A DNA stretch of 64,000 bases from assembly GCA_030549775.1 (NCBI GenBank), contig CM060180.1, positions 92,340,172 through 92,404,171 of the forward strand, written 5' to 3'. The stretch is from Tamarix chinensis. Taxonomy: Eukaryota; Streptophyta; Magnoliopsida; Caryophyllales; Tamaricaceae. The notes under the pieces were generated by a model. That model did no database searches, was not told the origin of the DNA, and saw only the letters and a list, made by a program, of their open reading frames with translations. Made by a program: the position numbers and the translations under genes. Each line of letters opens with the position of its first letter. Position 1 is the stretch's first letter. Below, one piece after another: positions 1 through 11,692 of the stretch.

Positions 1-293
1 ATTTGATCGATGTATTTAACCAGATACCCTTTTTGTAATCTTGATCCAAGGCATCCCTTCTTTTGTACTATCTATTGTTAATTTAGAGTTAGGCTCCAAA
101 CTCATTATTATACTATAAATGTTCTTTTTTTCTAATTTCCTTGTATTACTATAAATATTTTAGCCTTGTAATTGATGTAAGGATGGTTGTGTAAGCCAGA
201 ATTATGTCAATCACAATGGTAACCCACAATATTTTACTTAATTACTTCCGCTGCAAAATAAAAATTTTTAGTAGTAAAAATTAGGGTATTACA
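1..293 (+). mobile_element. 3' end of 5' LTR of element A (Tekay-like Ty3/gypsy), truncated by window edge
   Basis: The segment ends in TATTACA at 293, the usual terminus of this LTR family, and gag-like sequence follows. A block near 165-215 (TAGCCTTGTAATTGATG, then AAGCCAGAATTATG) has diverged counterparts at the same place in the 3' LTR (about 11565-11620) and in LTR H (about 63122-63165). The rest of the LTR lies left of the window, so its length and target duplication cannot be checked. Confidence 0.75.
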
Positions 294-439
294 ACTGGCC
301 GTGGAGGGTCATTGGTCACCACCTTTCATTTTAAGCAGGTTAGAAGGATCCCGTGATCTTAGAGGGGTCAAAACGAGACATGGATCACACCTTTGAGGTA
401 GCTGACTATCCCCAGACCCATTAGTCTAGCATTGTAGCC

Positions 440-1170
440 TTCTTCCTCAAAGGTGTTGTAGATTCTTGGTGGTTCAAGTGTCGTACCCAAGCACAGAAGT
501 CCTAAGAGGCTTTTAAGACCACCTTACGTGCCCAATTATACCTAGATAATTTGAAGAGGGATAAACTTAAGGAGTTCATGCAGCTTACCTAGGGGGTATG
601 ACTGCGAGACAATACTATGCCCATTTCACTGAGCTTTTAAGGTTCGCCCTAGGCATCGCAGCCAGTAAGTCAACCTTGTTCTACTAGTTTGAGCAGGGGA
701 TCCATTTCAGTATCTTCCGAATGATGGGGTAGTGGTTTTTCCTAACTTAGCCACTCTATACGAGTGTGCATGCATTGTAACCACTATGGTCTAGGAGCAG
801 ACATCAATCCTAGGGAAGAAAAGGCTAAAGACCTAGGATTTTGGGAGTATGACCCAACCTTCAGGAAGAAGACCCTCAAGACATCAGTAGAGGGATCCAA
901 TTAGGAGTCAAGGGCCATTGAGGGGCTTTTCCTACAGACGCTGTGATAGGAACCACCCTGAATGTGATTGTGGGGGAAAACCTTGGAATTATAGGAATTA
1001 TGGTAGACTAGGCCACCAGTCCTTTGAATGCCATAACTAAAGGAGCCTCCTTCAGTCTTAAGGTTATAAATCGATTCCCTAGCAGTAGGCTTACCGGCAA
1101 CACGCTTACTAGGCACCACCTTAGAATTTCCAATAGAGGACACTTGCCCCAATTGGTACATTAACCTAAG
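440..1170 (+). pseudogene. Retrotransposon gag, decayed (element A)
   Basis: Around 450-660 the + strand reads like plant gypsy gag (WWFKCRTQAQ, then LKRDKLKEFMQL), matching the conserved part where a tryptophan-rich motif precedes the EFM(E/Q)L motif. A zinc knuckle lies at 990-1031 with the spacing C-X2-C-X4-H-X4-C, but the first two cysteines now read tyrosine (TAT at 990-992 and 999-1001). His (1014-1016) and the last Cys (1029-1031) remain. The TGT-to-TAT changes fit cytosine deamination on the other strand. Family gag forms the particle and binds RNA; this copy has many stops. Confidence 0.75.
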
Positions 1171-1319
1171 AGGTTAAGGTGAGACCATAGTGACCCAGTC
1201 CTTTTCTTTAGAAAGGTGGTCAGGCTCAGAATATTGGAGGTTACTAAGGAAGTCATTTGGGAGGTCATTTAAGTGGGCAATTGAATATCACTAGCTAGGC
1301 ATAAGCTAATAGATAGTTT

Positions 1320-1500
1320 GATGTGGTTATCGGTATATTTACCATCATTTCTTTACCAGTGTATGTGTTGTTTGATTTGGGTGCCTCTTTGTCATTCATG
1401 TCTACTACATATGTTGCTAAGGCTAACTTATCACCACCTGCTATAGTAGCTATATTTGTGATGTTACCCTTGGGGATAGGATGAGCTACACTAAGCTCTA
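1320..1500 (+). pseudogene. Aspartic protease region (element A)
   Basis: The reading YVLFDLGASLSFMS at about 1362-1400 is the retropepsin active-site region. The catalytic Asp is at 1374-1376, but the usual D-S/T-G triad reads D-L-G. In the family this enzyme cuts the Gag-Pol polyprotein. The altered triad and surrounding stops make it inactive. Confidence 0.7.
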
Positions 1501-1859
1501 CTCAGAGTTAGCGTTAGTAATAGTCGGGATAGATTTCCTAGTAGATTTAGTCTAAATGGATATACAGGACTTAAATGTCATATTAGGGATGAGTATGCTC
1601 AGGTGATATCATATAATGATAGACTATACACAAGAGCGCTTGGTGTTGGGGGGCCTAAAGGGGACTAGGATTTCATACAGGAAGACCAATCCCAAGCCTA
1701 CCATCAAGGTGGTGTCTGCTAACACTCTGCACTCATTGATCCAGAAGGGGTACCTAATGTACTTATGTAATGTCTAGGAGCTAAATAAGGATTTAACAGC
1801 CTTGGGTGACATTCTTGTGGTTCAAGACTTTCTTGATTTGTTCCTAGAGGAGATTCTGG

Positions 1860-2560
1860 GCATGTCACTAGTGTGTGAGATCGACTTCATTATCGACCTA
1901 GTATTAGGGCCCGAATTAGTGTCAAGGGTCCCTTACAAGATGACATGGATGGAGTTAAAAGAGCTTAATACTTAGTTTGAGTAATTTTTGGACCATGGAT
2001 ACATCCAACCAAGTGTGTCATCATAGGGAGCACCCTTCTTATTCGTGAAGAAGAAGGATGGGAGTCTCCATCTCAGCATTGATTACTGAGAGCTAAATTA
2101 GTTGATAGTTAAGTACCGGTATCCACTTTCGAGAATTAATGACCTTTTTGATCAGCTATGGGCTGCTACAGTCTTCTCCAAGGTCAACTTGAGATCCAAA
2201 TACCACTCGTTACACATTACAGATGTTGATATTATGAAGACAAATTTCTAGACTCATTATGGGCAATACAATTTCACAATGATGCCTTTTAGACTCACCA
2301 ACGCCCCTACTATATTCATGGATTTGATGAAAAGGATCTTCAGGCCATTCCTTAGCTAGTTCATGGTAATGTTCATTGATGATATCCTAGTTTACTCTTG
2401 ATGGAAGGAAGAGCATGAGCAACATCTTCACACTATCCCGTCCCTTCTTTGGGAACACCGCTTATACGCAAAGTTGTCCAAGTGTGGGTTTTTGCTTCTC
2501 AAGGTAGATTTTGTAGGGCACATAGTGTTAACCAAGGGAGTAGCATTTGACCCATGAAAG
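1860..2560 (+). pseudogene. Ty3/gypsy reverse transcriptase, decayed (element A)
   Basis: The stretch from about 1950 carries the gypsy RT blocks in order: KKKDGSLHLSIDY (about 2050-2090), [16 protein letters not shown] (about 2112-2160), a [13 protein letters not shown] block (about 2180-2220), and [16 protein letters not shown] (about 2282-2330). The catalytic box is FIDD (2372-2383) followed by ILVYS. Several in-frame TAG/TGA codons and small indels interrupt it. The RNA template is copied into DNA by this domain in live relatives. Confidence 0.85.
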
Positions 2561-2779
2561 ATTGTGGAGGTCACAGAATGGAAGGGAACCATGAGTGTGT
2601 TTAAATTTTGTAGCTTTTCGGGTTTAACTGGGTATTATAGATGTTTTGTGTAGAACTTTTCAAGGATTTCCCATCCTTTGACAAATCTATTGAAGAAGAC
2701 CACCAGGTTTCACTAGGATGACTCTTGCAAAGGGGCATCCCAGGAACTAAAGAGACATCTGACCATAACACTTGTCCTA

Positions 2780-3180
2780 ACTCTGTCATTAGGATCCGAG
2801 GGATTTGAAGTCTATAGTGACACATCTAAGCATGTGTTAGGGTGCATACTAATCCATAATGGTAAGTTGCTTGCTTACGCCTCCAATTAGTTGAAGCAAC
2901 ACAAACAAAACTACCTGACTTATGATCTAGAGTTAGCCACAATGGTTTTTTGCATTGAAGATGTGGAGGCAGTACCTATATAGGACCAAATGTAGATTCT
3001 TCACTGATCACAAGAGGCTTAAATACAAATTCACTCAGAAGGAGCTGAACATGAGGTAGAAGAGGTGACTATAATTGATAAAGGATTATGACATAGAGTT
3101 ACCTTACCATGAGGATAAAGCCAATGTCATTGCAAATGCCCTCAGGAGGAAGGCCATGCACTCTGTGAACTTCTGTGTGG
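2780..3180 (+). pseudogene. RNase H region (element A)
   Basis: FEVYSDTSKHVLGCIL at about 2801-2850 matches the start of plant gypsy RNase H, with the first catalytic Asp present. LLAYASN and then LTYDLELATMVF follow, with spacing normal for the domain. Frameshifts follow near 2950. It lies directly after the RT and before integrase, as in all chromoviruses. Confidence 0.78.
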
Positions 3181-3469
3181 TACCTAACAGGTTGTTGGAG
3201 GAGTTAATGAAATAAAAGTGGAGCTGATCCGGTAGGGTGACTTCGAAGTCAGCATGAGTACCTTGATGATTACTCTAACAATGTTTGAGGAGATTCGTTC
3301 CAACTAGCCTGGGGATTCCAAACTTAAGAGGATACAATAGAAGATATATGAAGTCCAAGCTGAAGGATTCTAGATACATGAGAATAGTAGCATTCACTAC
3401 AAGGGTGGTTGGTGTGTATCACAGGGTTACTCAAACCTAAAGTATTAAATCTTGGAAGAAGGACATCAT

Positions 3470-4250
3470 ATGCCCTACTCCATCCACCCACGATGGTAAA
3501 AGTTATAAAAGGACCTTAAGAGGGTTTACTGGTGGCCCCATAAAAAGTGAGAGGTAGCTAAGTTTGCGTCATGATGCTGGACGTGTCAAAAGGTCAAGAT
3601 TGAGCATTACACACCTGTAGGGATAGTTCAACATTTGGAAGTACCGAGATAGAAATGAGACTTGATCTCTATGGACTTTGTCAGTGGGTTTCCCAGGAAT
3701 TGTAGTGGTTATGACACTTTCTAGTTTATCATAGATAGAGTAACCAAGTCGGCGGTATTTGTACAAATGAAGTCAACCTGGAGCATGCACTAGTTGGCCA
3801 ATGCTTATATGTAATTTGTGGTTAGCTTGCATGGTGTGCCTAAGGATATCATCTCTGATGGGCACTTGAGATTCCTCTCCCACTATTGGGGAAAGTTACA
3901 AGAGGATCTAGGAATGAAGCTAAAGATGAGTACTGCCTTTCATTTAGCCACGGATAGGAAGATGGAAAGGACCATTCAAACACTCGAGGACATGTTACGG
4001 GCTTGCATTATGGACTTTTGGGGTTATTGGGAGGATTTATTGCACCTTGTCGAGTTCTCTTACAACAAAAACTACCATACCAACATAGGAATAACATCCT
4101 TCAAAGCATTATATGGATGGAAGTGCTGGACACCCTTGTGCTGTGGTGACATCGACAAGACTGTAGTGATAGGACCCAAGTTATTTGGGGAGATGACCTA
4201 TTAAGTCCATCATATTCAAATGAGGATGAAAGCTACTTAGAATCAACAGA
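3470..4250 (+). pseudogene. Integrase, decayed (element A)
   Basis: The end of the zinc-binding part is visible at about 3575 (CWTCQKVKIEH). The core follows with SMDFVSGFP (first catalytic Asp, about 3668), IISDGHLRF (second Asp region, about 3850) and a block ending ERTIQTLEDMLRAC (catalytic Glu, about 3970-4005). An open run from 3818 to 4204 covers the second half of the core and is the longest surviving ORF of the element. In-frame stops remain upstream (for example near 3660 and 3720). Confidence 0.85.
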
Positions 4251-4349
4251 CGAGCTACACCAATTAGAGACACCATGGTAGCGACTTCGAACCTGAAGAA
4301 AAGGTATTGCTGAGGGACTCCCCCACTAAGGGAGCACAGACGTTTGGCC

Positions 4350-4745
4350 GGAGAGGCAAGATGAGCCCGGGATATATCAAGCCTTATGAGATTATGGATC
4401 GGATTGGTGAGGTTGCTTACTGGTTATCACTCCTGCTAGATTTAGCCCATGTCCACAACGTCTTCCGCATCTCACTATTGTAGAAGTATATTGTAGATCC
4501 TTCCCATGTGATCCAACTTGATAAAGTTGAGCTTGATGACTCCCTGACTTAAGAGGAGAGACTTGTGCGGATCCTCAAAACTAAACTCCGGAAAACCTAG
4601 ATAAGTGCAGTCCTACTCATGAAGATTCTCTAGAGCTGCCACGAGGTAGAGGAAGCCACCTGGGAGGCCAAGAAAGACATGCGTGAGGCATATCATAAGC
4701 TTTTTGCCTCAGGTATAACAATTTCTAGAAAACCCTTTTTCATTT
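4350..4745 (+). pseudogene. Integrase C-terminal and chromodomain-like segment (element A)
   Basis: After the integrase core the frame reads KPYEIMDRIGEVAYWL (about 4378-4426), then AHVHNVFRISLL and a terminal VEEATWEAKKDMREAYHKLF (about 4645-4710). In Tekay/Del chromoviruses this is the GPY/F module and the end of the chromodomain, which steers integration to heterochromatin. Stops (for example after RISLL) break it. Immediately downstream, GAGGACGAATTC near 4857 is the conserved pre-LTR motif of the lineage. Confidence 0.72.
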
Positions 4746-5859
4746 AAGGCCGAGGTAGTGGCTAATAGTGTGTGTTCTTGCATTTAAGGTTGGTCACCGA
4801 GACCACCTTACTCCCCATTTGATTTTTGGTTTCCAAACCTTAGCTTGTGACTTCGAGGACGAATTCTTCCTTTAAAACAGTAGTGATGTAATAATTTAAA
4901 TTTTTCCTAAGAATAATAGAATAATGCAATATTCAATAAATTAAAACATGGGTGCACATTATAATAACAATAATATTGATAATAAAAATAAAATAAATAA
5001 AATTTAAAATTTTATTAATAATTGAAAGCCTTTATAACACTCCCAATTTTTTAACAAGAAAAGTTCATTTTCAAGACAATGAAGAAACTATTGGAAAGAA
5101 AAATTAAGAAATGTTATCACCATATCAACTATGAGAGAGGTATTATCATCACCTAGTCCATGCATGGTGCAAGGAAAAATGGAACAAGGAATAAAAGAAC
5201 GCATTATCATAATAATAATGTGAAAATATAAAGAGAAAAATTCTAGAACCATGTCATAGATAGGATGAACTTAATAGTTTACATAATCAAATGCAGGAAA
5301 TCAAGCCAAGATTTAAATAATCGAAAATATAAAATCATCCCAAAGTAGTGGGAAAATACTAATAATTGATTAGCCTACCTCTTAAGCACAATCATAAATC
5401 TAAAACCCCAAGCAATGACCCACTAATGGTGTATGTCATCACACTCACCATACTCTAACTAAGTTTCAAATCATCATCTGCTCCCTAGACCAGAAGTCAG
5501 ATAATCACAGTGGCCACACAAATGCAATATAAGTATGGTGAAGTACTGGTAAAATATACTACCTAAAATATGGAAGGCTCATGCTAAACTTCAAAGTCAT
5601 ATAATAGCATAGTGATGTCATATCAATTCAAATCGGATATAACATAGCATGCTTGCATGGAAATCATGGAAGTATAGAAATACATAATACATGCGATACA
5701 TAAAATGTAACATATTAGAATTCATCCTTTAGTGACCACACAAGTTCCAGTTAGTAACATATTTCATGCGACCACACCCAATTCTCCACCATGAAAAAAA
5801 GTCATGAAAGCATAAGATAATCACAATGGGATACCACACCCATAACACAAGGTCAGAAT

Positions 5860-6065
5860 ACATCAAAGGGGATTTCTTTGGAGATACCACACCTACCACA
5901 CGTGGTTGAAGTATACCAAGGGGGCTTGTATTGGGATACCTTACCCACCACACCTTGAATGTCTCCACTACGAGGGATAAAAAGTTGGGATACCATACCC
6001 TCCTAAGCAGTGGATAATATGAAGTGCCAAACGACTTGTATTGCGATACCTTACCCACCCATACT
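5860..6065 (-). repeat. Tandem repeat inside LTR B, about 60-bp units
   Basis: About four degenerate units share GGGATACC(A/T)TACCCACCACAC and a CTTGTATTG block. The array occupies the place in LTR B where LTRs D, E and G carry CCGGTGGATCGGT repeats, so it looks like a subfamily-specific version of the same module. Confidence 0.6.
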
Positions 6066-6639
6066 GAACACTAATGCCATGCCGGCCTACCATAGTATAA
6101 TCCTATTCCTTAAGGATATGCGTATATCCCCCTACCAACTACAACCTGGTAGAGAAGGAAATAGGTACTAAGTGAAAGAATACAAGCCAAGGGTGACTAG
6201 CCCACTAACTCCCAGCAGCTACCTCAAGAGCTAGAGAAAAAGGCTCAAATGAAACCTTAAACCATTAGTTTATGTATAGGTGATGTCACAATTACAAGAA
6301 AGTCCACACATAACCAAATTGGCTATTCCAAGTAATAACACTAAACATAATTAAAACCCATTATTTAACCAAATTAGATGTATCCATGTGATAACGTCAA
6401 ACACATTACAAGGCATTAAAGCCACCAATTAGGTGTTTAAATATAACACCAAACTTAACCAAAATCAAGTCTCAAATACCATCACAATGGTTCATATTAA
6501 ATTAGGTCAATTATAGTTAAAATTATAATTAAAATGTTATAAATGCATGGAAGGATCAACATAAAAGGCCCAAGAGGAACCCAATAAATTATAATAAACC
6601 AGGTGGCTTACAGCTAGACCAGTAGATCAATCCTTCAAA

Positions 6640-7085
6640 CCAATTAGCTCATCTGGTAAAACCAGACCTAGACTAAAATAAAATCAGAGCACCAGTTGAC
6701 TAGTTAGCCTCACCAATTGACTGTTCATATAAACTAATTGACTGGTTTGGTCCAAAAAATCGATGGATCTAAGAAGAGACCAACTTCTCTTGGCCTGTAG
6801 AAAAAATGATCAATTGTTTGACCAACCGATAGACTACTTCTAGTAACTAGCCAACCGGTTTGATATAACCGGTCGATGGGCCTAAGCAAAGACCAAACCA
6901 CTTTGGTCAATAGGGATACTAGTTAATGGGTTTGACTAACTGATTGATTTTTCACCAAAACCAGTTGACTAGCTTGCTAAACTAATCGACTGATCTTGTG
7001 ACCAACTGATCCGAAACTCCAAACCATTTGACTGCCTGCAAAATGAGTCGACTGGTTTGAGGAACCGATCAACTAGTCTGGGTAA
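6640..7085. repeat. Short degenerate repeat of the GACTGGTTTG / ACCGATCGACT type
   Basis: Variants of CCAATTGACTGGTTTG recur roughly every 35-45 bp here, again at 8120-8220, and in LTR C at 21120-21230. This places LTR B and LTR C in one subfamily. It has no coding value. Confidence 0.5.
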
Positions 7086-8644
7086 AACACAACCTAAACT
7101 TGCAAAACACACTCCAAATTTTATCACACTTTACCATATTAGTCCTAGCATGCCTCTATGTCAAAACGCATAAAAAATACATATTTCACACATAGAATCA
7201 TGTGGATACATGGTAATATTCATAGTTAAACAATTCATGCTCAACAATCCATTTTATGCTTAAAGTCAGAGAATCTCAACACCACTTACTGAGAAGGATT
7301 AAACCACATGCTCATAACATGGAATGCAAAGAAGCCTAATCTCTAAATTGGCTCAAAATAGGATGTTAAAAGAGAAGCTATAATCTCTAAATTAGCTCAA
7401 AATAGGGTGTTAAAAGAGAAGAGAAGAGAAGTTATAATCTCTAACTTTTCTTAACCTTAATTCTTCCTTTATTAAGGAAAGAAAGAATGAACTGAAACCA
7501 ATATTAGAAGTAGATAAAGGAACACAATGCCTGCATAATTCAAAGGAGAAAATTAGAGAGGGTCTCTATTTTTCTCAATAAAAGGAAGAAGAGAGGAAAA
7601 TGGAAGGGTGCTCAATACTTAGTGAAACATCTACAAGGAGAAAGGAGAAAAGAGTAATAACACAGGTGAGGAATGATAATGGATCAGCAAATTAGAAGTA
7701 TAGGAACAAGCTAGTCTATTTTCTCAATGAAAATAGTGATGAGACAGGTGAGGTTAAGTGTGGGCAAGCAAAGACGTGAGAGATGACTTGATGAGATGGC
7801 GGTTGAGTGTAGTCAAATATGGGCATGGTAGTAGGTTGGAAATCTAAGGAAGGGTGCATAAAGTCAAAAATTATATCCCCATCTACCAGAATAGAGAAGG
7901 AGAGGCGAGGAAGGAGGAAAAGGAAGGTTTGTCTCCAAAAGTGGCTTTTTGGGAATATTTTGCTAATTAAAGTCATGGAGTGATCTAATTGATGTAAAAA
8001 TAATATGAGAGCACTAAGACATGCTCATTAGCATAGCTGAACTCAAATCATAAGTTTTCATAATCATTAGAGAGAAATTCCAATCAAAATCATAAACGGA
8101 TCTACAATCACAAGTATATCAGTTAAGTGGTTTGGGCAAACTAGTCAACTAGTTTGTTGAGGGTAAGAATATAAATTTTTCCAGTGCACCATTTGATTGG
8201 TTATGTAAACCTGTCAATTAGTACACCTAAAATTAAACATTTTTTTTAGAATTTTAAGCCCATTTCAAAAACTAAAACTCATTTCTTTTATATCAACATA
8301 ATTCTAGATATAATTTGAAGGATTTTGGGATGGAATATTACAGCCTTATTTTAATAACCTATCCTAAAATAAATTATAGGTAAAATTATTAACTTTAATT
8401 ATTGATCCCACCATTTCTTCTTCTTTTCTCTTTCCCTTTTCCTTCTCCTTTTTCTTTTCTTCTTTATCCTTTCTTTTATTTTCCCTTTTCTTTCATTCTT
8501 CACCTTCTTTCCTTTTCTTCTACCCAGTCACCTCCCCTCTCCCCTTTCCCTTTCCCTTTCTGGCCATGTAGGGAATGGATTTTAGCATGTCCCTATATGG
8601 TTCCCCCACATCCCCTACACACTTGTATTTGACCACCCTTTCCC

Positions 8645-8652
8645 TATAAGTA
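8645..8652 (+). promoter_or_regulatory. Possible TATA box of the element A LTR
   Basis: TATAAGTA lies within a CT-rich to C-rich segment, matching the relative position of better TATA boxes in LTR D (30597-30604) and LTR G (59275-59284). TATAAACC near 8748 is an alternative. Position is the main argument. Confidence 0.3.
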
Positions 8653-9353
8653 GGCCAGTAGTTCTACCTTCTACCACAGCCGGTAGCTCAATGACTAACC
8701 ACCTTTATCTTCTTCCTCTCTTATCCTTATCCTACCCCCACCATTTATAAACCCCTAACTCTTCTTCTCCTCTCCTTCTCCCTTAATCTACCCCTACTGC
8801 AATCCTCTCTTGCCCCTACATTCAATCACTTCCACAACAACTAGGCCACATTACCACCCTAACCCCACTATCCTCCTTTCCCTACATCTCCTACACCTAC
8901 TGAGTCCCTCACCTCTACCTTTCTTCCATTACTCTCCTCTCCTTGAGTGTTCAAAGTAGGCAGATCAAACCATCCAGTACCACCTCACCACCTCATGCCA
9001 CTGCTACCACTGACCCATTTCCCTCTCCTTATACCTCCCCACCTATATAGGTTCTTCCCCTATGTAGCCAGCTCTCTCCGCCACCTTCCCCCCCATTTTC
9101 CCCTTTTTTCTCCTCCCTCCCTCTTATTTGTGCTACCATAGGCATCGCTATCATTGTTGCTACAAACCATCGCCCCTTCTATTGGTCCACTTAGTGCTAG
9201 CACCACCTATAACTCTAAAAAACCCAGCACCACTTCTTTCCCAACCTAAAAACCCACTCCTTGTGGAGCAACCACCACCGCCACACCACCCTCCTTTCAT
9301 CTTACTTATTTTGGTCACATTCCTCCCCTCTTTATCCATTTTGAAGTCTTTTG

Positions 9354-9404
<51 letters not shown>

Positions 9405-9428
9405 GTTGTTGTTGTTGTTGTTGTTGTT
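9354..9428. repeat. (ATT)n followed by (GTT)n microsatellite
   Basis: About 17 ATT triplets run into about 8 GTT triplets. A triplet microsatellite at this place, after the GC-richer module, is also found in LTRs D, E and G. Confidence 0.95.
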
Positions 9429-10734
9429 ATTGCTATCATTATTATTTTGATTAAGGAAAGGAGAAAAAGGAAAAAGGTAAAAAATGATTTATTAGACTAA
9501 GTTGGATGCTCACATTTTTGGTTACTGAATAGGTGATCATAAGAGAGTAAGTGTAAAGTTTTATTACTTCTAAACTAAAGCTATTTTGGTAAGGATACAA
9601 TTATAGTTAGAGTTTCATGCTTATGTACTTTTGTTGGAAGATAAGTGTATACTTGCCTAAAATATATATGTTCTAAGGTGGTTGTGCAGCTTGGCTTGCA
9701 AGGACCTAAGGTAAGAGTATGTGTGATCTTGATTATTTGGTTTATATGTTTTTGTAAAGTTTTCTTATGTGATGATGCATGCCTTGAGATTTGTTGGGAA
9801 ACTTGTGTATTTAAGGTAATGAGGCTTAGGTAGGGTTTGGTGGCCAGGGGCATTTTGGGACAAGATGGTGGGAGAGAGCATATAGGAAATCCTAAGGGAA
9901 AAATTTATTTAAATATTCCTTGGAAAATATGTTGAATAATAAGAATGATACTGATAAAAAGGGGGATTAAGTTAAATGTTGCATGGGTGAGTTGACCCTG
10001 CATGGGAGTAAGTCAAACCTAATGTGGCAATGGTTGGGGGTGACTAAGGGGAAGAAGGTTGTAATGGAAGGTTATGGGGGATGATGAAGGTGTTGTTGAA
10101 TAATTTGGCAAACATGAAGAAGTTTTTGGATGCTGGAAGTTGGGGGATTACCAAGGAGGTGAAATTTAGGGGTTCAAAACCTTACGAGTAGGTCCTTATC
10201 ACCTATAAGAGATATGGGAGTTAGGTTGTGCCTCTGAACTATGATGTGGGATATTCCTTAGAGAGAGTGTGGGTACAATATAATGGTTATTCGAGATGTG
10301 TAGGAGTGGGTAAAAATGAAAATGGGAGATTAAGTTTTCAAAAGAAGTCTTTTGGGGAGGTTTTTATAACATGTGTGAAATGAGGGAGTTAGGCTACAAA
10401 ATTTTATGGGATAGATATTTATGGTAACTTATGCTTGGTTGTGGGAGTTTAGGGCTAAAAAAGTAGTAGAGAAGATGTTAGGCCTGTTTAGGGAAACACT
10501 AGGGTTTTGAGGGGGTAACCCTAGGGGAAAATTGTTATCATATGTAAGGAATAGGGGAAGTGAGCTATGACTCATGAGTAAAAGGGTTTTAATGGCTTGA
10601 TTAGGATGTTTGATAGATTAGGGGATTAAAAGATCATTAGGGCGCAAGGATATCCCAGACCTAGGAAGTTAGAGTTTTCATGGGGCCAAGGTTGGTCCGG
10701 GATGGTAGTTGTGCATGATATTTGAATTAATAAG

Positions 10735-11095
10735 ACATGAATAAGACACTAATCACTTAAAGTGAATAATCACTTGAATTGGGTCCATGTGTACTTTATA
10801 TTTGTATACCGGTCCACCGGTGAGAATAGTAGCCAAGAGCGTGCTATCCTGGGTTGTATCTTATTTATCAGTCTATCGGTAATAATAGTGGTCAAGAGTA
10901 TTCTGTCCTAGGCTGTATTCCATTTATTGATCCATTGGTGAGAATAGTGTTTGAAGTGTGTTACCACGGGTTATATTGCATTTACCAGTCCACCTGTGAG
11001 AATAGTGGCCATGAGTATGTTACATTGGGTTGTATTATATGTATCAGTCTATCAGTGAGAATAGTGGGGTCGCCGAGGCCACATGGATATAATTT
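10735..11095 (+). repeat. CCGGT...AATAGTGG tandem module in the element A 3' LTR
   Basis: Five degenerate units of about 55-60 bp share (A/C)GGTCCACCGGTGAGAATAGT followed by a variable spacer. The module begins with CACTAATCACTTAAAGTG (10748), which also opens the corresponding modules in LTRs C, E and H. It is non-coding despite an open frame across it. Confidence 0.75.
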
Positions 11096-11692
11096 GAGAG
11101 ATGATTAAATTCTAAACTAATGGCTTAGGTCTAGATAGTAACAAATGAACTACTATAACTTGTTTATATGTCTACATGTTTTTGCTATAATATCATGTTG
11201 TTATATTCCTGCTTAACTGTATTGTTACTTTACTCAGTATGTAGCACACTGATTACCCTTTCCATGGGTGTTGCTCATTTGCTTGAGCGGTATCCCCTTC
11301 TGATTCTATGTAGGTGATTGATGATGCCCTAGATAACTTTGCTACATATGATGACCTGATCAGGATAGAGTGATGTTTTAGTTTTCTATGGTTAGAGCTG
11401 GAGAGAGTGTCATCTAGATATGTTCTCTTTTCAGTTTCTAGTTTATTATATCCTTTCATTTGAATAATTTTTTATATTTCAGTATTTCTTGATATCAACA
11501 CTCAACTCTCTTTATGTTATGAAACTCCTTCTTGCTCTGTTTATTTTGTTGCATCTATTTCTTTTAGCCATGTAGTTGATATGAAGATGACCCGGGGCCA
11601 GACTTATACTAATTATGAGGATAACACTCTCTGTTATGGTTTATAGTTTTCGTAATAAATTTTTTTAAATGGTGATTTTTTGGGGTGTTACA

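Larger units (their letters stand above)
294..4886 (+). mobile_element. Internal region of element A, a decayed Tekay/Del-like chromovirus
   Basis: Translating the + strand across many stops and frameshifts gives, in order, gag with a zinc knuckle, an aspartic protease, reverse transcriptase, RNase H, integrase and a C-terminal chromodomain-like segment. That order, with integrase after RNase H and a chromodomain at the end, defines chromoviral Ty3/gypsy elements. The ending VEEATWEA is typical of the Tekay/Del lineage. At about 4.6 kb the interior has the usual size for the family. There is no convincing primer-binding site after 293: ACTGGCCGTGGAG keeps only TGG and GAG of TGGTATCAGAGC. The longest open stretch is 128 codons, so the element is dead. 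Confidence 0.88.
5033..8342 (-). mobile_element. Solo LTR B (minus orientation), with GCCTT target duplication
   Basis: Boundaries TATAACACTCCC (5033) and GGAATATTACA (8342) are decayed forms of the family ends TGTAACACCCC/GGGGTRTTACA. The direct repeat GCCTT sits at 5028-5032 and 8343-8347, which is the 5-bp duplication expected for LTR element insertion. No internal coding sequence is present, so this is a solo LTR of 3310 bp left by LTR-LTR recombination. It split the 3' LTR of element A. Confidence 0.82.
4887..11692 (+). mobile_element. 3' LTR of element A, split by nested LTR B
   Basis: The LTR starts at TGTAATAATTT (4887), right after the terminal gag-pol motif, and ends with TTTTGGGGTGTTACA at 11692. 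Removing LTR B and one GCCTT copy leaves about 3.5 kb. Going 5' to 3' it holds an AT-rich start, a long CT-rich tract (8402-8560), a C-rich segment with TATA-like boxes, a TTA/TTG microsatellite, a tandem repeat module (10735-11095), and a conserved block near 11230-11290 (CACTGATTACCCTTTCC) shared with LTR E at about 38035. Short ORFs in it are composition artefacts. Confidence 0.75.

Noticed and set aside
5729..6058. 109-codon minus-strand ORF
   Set aside because: It lies across the tandem repeat of LTR B and its peptide repeats with the array.
4887..8342. A simple 3' LTR of element A ending at 8342
   Set aside because: Sequence just before 8342 does not match the 5' LTR end (1-293), whereas 11400-11692 does. 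GCCTT flanks 5033-8342, showing a nested LTR.
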